DNA from: Bizionia sp.
GTDB lineage: Bacteria; Bacteroidota; Bacteroidia; Flavobacteriales; Flavobacteriaceae
Direction of reading: 5' to 3'
NCBI GenBank assembly: GCA_018067115.1
Contig: JAGPVI010000149.1
Span: forward strand, 1 to 7,206
Length of the DNA: 7,206 nt
In this document: in pieces, positions 5,095 through 7,206 of the stretch
Layout of the letters: every line of letters starts with the position of its first letter
How positions within the stretch are numbered: position 1 is the stretch's first letter
Notes under the pieces: generated by a model
Seen by the model: only the letters and a program-made list of their open reading frames with translations
What the model was told of the DNA's origin: nothing
The model's database searches: none
Program-made: the position numbers and the translations under genes

Positions 5095-6375
5095 CTATTT
5101 AAAAACAGCGTTACACGCTGCTATGGTGTTGTCCAAATCGTCATAAGATAAAGCATCACTTATAAACCATGTTTCGAAAGCACTTGGGGCAATATAAATA
5201 CCATTATTTAACATACCGTGAAAAAACGTCTTAAACATTTCGTTATTTCCATTTGCTGCAGTATCAAAATCTACTACTTCAGATTCGTCAAAATGCACAG
5301 AAATCATAGACCCTACTCTATTTATAGTATGGGTAATATTATGATTTGCTAACACTTTGGCTATGCCTTTGTGTAGATATTCGGTTTTTTCTGCCAAACG
5401 ATTAAAAATCTCTTTATCGTTATTTAATTCTGTTAGCATAGCTAGTCCTGCGGCCATTGCTAAAGGGTTGCCACTTAAAGTTCCAGCCTGATATACTGGA
5501 CCTAAAGGCGCTAAGTGATTCATAATTGCATTGTTTGCGGCAAAAGCACCAACTGGCAAACCGCCACCAATAACTTTCCCAAAACATACAATATCTGCTT
5601 TTACATTATATAATTCTTGAGCCCCACCTTTTGCTAATCTAAATCCTGTCATCACCTCATCAAAAATCAATAAGATGTTATTAGCATCGCAAACATCCCT
5701 TAAGTGTTGTAGAAAATTGTTTTTTGGAGGAATACATCCCATATTTCCTGCAACAGGTTCTATAATAATACACGCTATCTCTCCTTTATTAGCTTCAATT
5801 AAGGCTTCAACATTCTTAATATCATTATACTTAGCTAATAAGGTATCTTTAGCTGTTCCTTCTGTTACACCAGGACTATTTGGGCTACCAAAAGTAACAG
5901 CACCACTTCCTGCTTGTATTAAAAACGAATCACTATGTCCGTGATAACAACCAGCAAATTTTATAATTTTATCTTTTCCGGTATAGCCTCTTGCTAATCT
6001 CACAGCACTCATACACGCTTCTGTACCTGAATTAACAAAACGAATTTTATCAATATTTGGCACCATTGAAACCGCTAATTCTGCAATTTGAGTTTCTATT
6101 TCCGTAGGCATCCCAAACGAAGTTCCTTTTCTTGCTTTATCTATCACTGCATTAACAACAGGCTCGTAAGCGTGACCCAAAATCATAGGTCCCCAAGAAT
6201 TTATGTAATCAATTAATGTGTTGCCATCTTCATCGTAGAGGTAAGCCCCTTTTGCCTCTTTTACAAAAATTGGTGTTCCTCCCACCGCTTTAAATGCGCG
6301 GACTGGAGAATTTACACCTCCAGGAATAACTTGCTCTGCTTTTGCAAACAAAGCACTACTGCGTTCGTAAATCAT
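5095..6375 (-). CDS. hemL: Glutamate-1-semialdehyde 2,1-aminomutase
   Basis: HemL is a PLP enzyme that converts glutamate-1-semialdehyde, made by HemA from glutamyl-tRNA, to 5-aminolevulinate in cytoplasmic tetrapyrrole synthesis. The 426 residues match the usual family length. N-terminal PGGVNSPVRAF (18-28) is a hallmark of the family. NSGTEA (115-120) binds the cofactor phosphate, CYHGHSD (143-149) follows, and DEVMTGFR (239-246) holds the Asp that contacts the pyridine nitrogen. GKVIGGGLPVGAF (266-278) carries the Schiff-base Lys267, and AGTLSGNPLAMAAG (297-310) closes the site. All key residues are present. The ATG at 6375 gives the standard N-terminus. The gene lies 16 bases after the stop of the glucosaminidase on the same strand, so the two are probably one operon. 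A small hairpin plus T-tract lies in its last codons. Confidence 0.97.
   Translation of the reverse strand: MIYERSSALFAKAEQVIPGGVNSPVRAFKAVGGTPIFVKEAKGAYLYDEDGNTLIDYINSWGPMILGHAYEPVVNAVIDKARKGTSFGMPTEIETQIAELAVSMVPNIDKIRFVNSGTEACMSAVRLARGYTGKDKIIKFAGCYHGHSDSFLIQAGSGAVTFGSPNSPGVTEGTAKDTLLAKYNDIKNVEALIEANKGEIACIIIEPVAGNMGCIPPKNNFLQHLRDVCDANNILLIFDEVMTGFRLAKGGAQELYNVKADIVCFGKVIGGGLPVGAFAANNAIMNHLAPLGPVYQAGTLSGNPLAMAAGLAMLTELNNDKEIFNRLAEKTEYLHKGIAKVLANHNITHTINRVGSMISVHFDESEVVDFDTAANGNNEMFKTFFHGMLNNGIYIAPSAFETWFISDALSYDDLDNTIAACNAVFK
5101..5120 (-). other. Terminator-like hairpin inside the hemL 3' end
   Basis: Read on the minus strand, CAGCGT (5115-5120) and ACGCTG (5106-5111) pair around the loop GTA and are followed by five T (5101-5105). 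This is a compact terminator shape within the last eight codons of hemL, ahead of the stop codon. The full palindrome at 5036-5085 is the more credible terminator, so this may be a coincidence of the coding sequence. Confidence 0.35.
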
Positions 6376-6391
6376 AAAATATTTTACTCTT

Positions 6392-7206
6392 TTATAATGG
6401 TTTAATATATAATATCTGACCTATCGATAGTTCATTCGATCGCAGGCCATTTAAATCTTGAAGTTCTTTTACCGTCATATTATAAGTTCTCGACAGCGAA
6501 TATAAAGTATCGCCCGCCACGACAGTATGTTTGGTATTATCTTGCACAACACGTTTTGGTTCTTTTCCTAAAACTTCTAAATCGTATTGATACAACTCGT
6601 ATCTCTCAATTAAGCTAATTAGTTTTTCTGGATACTTTCTATCTGTTGCATAACCCGCTGCTTTTAGTCCTTTGGCCCAGCCTTCATAATCATCTATTGG
6701 CAGATCAAAAAGAGTAGAGTAGCGTTTTCGTTCTTTTAGGAATAACGAATGATCTCTAAACGAATATTTAGAGTGTTTATATTTTCTGAAGCATTCTTGG
6801 GCTGCATCATCATCATGATAAATTTTATCGCCAGTCCACTCCCGGTGACATTTAATTCCAAAATGATTATTAGCCTCTACCGACAAACGGCCATTTCCAG
6901 AACCCGATTCTAAAATTCCTTGCGCCAAAGTTATACTGGCAGGAACCCCATAATCTCTCATTTCATCTTTTGCAATACCGCTATAGTTTGCTATATATGC
7001 TTCCGTTGCATTTGCATACGCCTTGGGTGCTGGTTTTACTACTTCATTATCCTTAGAGTCTGCTATAATAACTTTCTCTCCTGTATTAGAAACAGGTTTT
7101 CTTGTAACGCGTTCGGTTTTGTTTTTTGATTTATTGGTAACCACCTTTTTACGCGATCCACAACTTAAAACAAGTAAACTTAAACATATAATGGTAACTA
7201 TCTTTT
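6392..7206 (-). CDS. Glucosaminidase lipoprotein with C-terminal LysM domain (5' end outside the window)
   Basis: The frame stays open to the window edge. Upstream of an in-frame GTG at 7144 it encodes a hydrophobic stretch ending in the lipobox LVLSC followed by GS, with the lipidated Cys codon at 7160-7162. The true start must therefore lie just beyond 7206, and the GTG is internal. A Lys- and Thr-rich linker follows. Counting from the GTG, the glucosaminidase domain (FlgJ/AcmA-like) spans about residues 45-190. LAQGILESGSGNG (73-85) carries the likely catalytic Glu79, and NNHFGIKC (92-99), WTGDKI (103-108) and GYATDRKYPEKL (164-175) are further family motifs. A LysM domain at 206-247 (VVAGDTLYSLSRTYN, ending LSIGQILYI) binds peptidoglycan. 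The enzyme should cleave glycan strands of peptidoglycan from a membrane anchor. It is followed after 16 bases by hemL. Confidence 0.92.
   Translation of the reverse strand, partial: KIVTIICLSLLVLSCGSRKKVVTNKSKNKTERVTRKPVSNTGEKVIIADSKDNEVVKPAPKAYANATEAYIANYSGIAKDEMRDYGVPASITLAQGILESGSGNGRLSVEANNHFGIKCHREWTGDKIYHDDDAAQECFRKYKHSKYSFRDHSLFLKERKRYSTLFDLPIDDYEGWAKGLKAAGYATDRKYPEKLISLIERYELYQYDLEVLGKEPKRVVQDNTKHTVVAGDTLYSLSRTYNMTVKELQDLNGLRSNELSIGQILYIKPL

Noticed and set aside
5675..5944. Plus-strand open frame inside hemL
   Set aside because: It is the complement of well-conserved hemL sequence and shows no protein motif.

Overview
The window looks like a piece of a low-GC Bacteroidota chromosome, most likely a member of the Flavobacteriaceae. 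The support is the AT-rich coding sequence, A-rich leaders without Shine-Dalgarno sites, signal peptides that cut at Ala-Gln, candidate promoters resembling the Bacteroidota TTTG / TAnnTTTG type, and the protein families present. It reads as ordinary chromosomal housekeeping and envelope sequence. I see no transposase, integrase, CRISPR array, rRNA, tRNA or phage gene.

Layout from left to right. Positions 1-60 are a perfect palindrome, probably a two-way terminator. A four-helix YiaA/YiaB-family membrane protein (minus strand, 109-588) diverges from a 502-residue cytoplasmic helical-repeat protein of unknown function (plus, 738-2246). The gap between them carries two identical 17-base direct repeats, the second ending at the start codon of the unknown gene. 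A hairpin terminator (2271-2306) separates that gene from a convergent lipoprotein metallopeptidase related to dipeptidyl-peptidase III (minus, 2329-3975). Divergent from the peptidase are two small secreted proteins with Spy/CpxP-like LTxxQ signatures (plus, 4149-4550 and 4670-5011), with a terminator between them. A second perfect palindrome (5036-5085) ends that block and the convergent minus-strand operon. That operon is a LysM-containing glucosaminidase lipoprotein (6392 to beyond 7206, 5' end cut by the window) followed 16 bases later by hemL (5095-6375).

How the genes work together. The glucosaminidase (wall remodelling), the M49-type lipoprotein (oligopeptide hydrolysis) and the two small exported helical proteins would all act at or beyond the inner membrane. 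The YiaA/B-like protein is an inner-membrane protein. HemL is the second step of the C5 route from glutamyl-tRNA to 5-aminolevulinate and is probably only co-transcribed with the wall hydrolase. I find no clear multi-gene novel system. The best leads are the unknown 502-residue protein with its repeat-flanked promoter region, the shortened M49 peptidase with an HExxH rather than HExxGH motif, and the use of long perfect palindromes at convergent gene ends.

No stretch longer than 300 bases lacks a gene. The largest gaps are 589-737 and 3976-4148, and both are described below.
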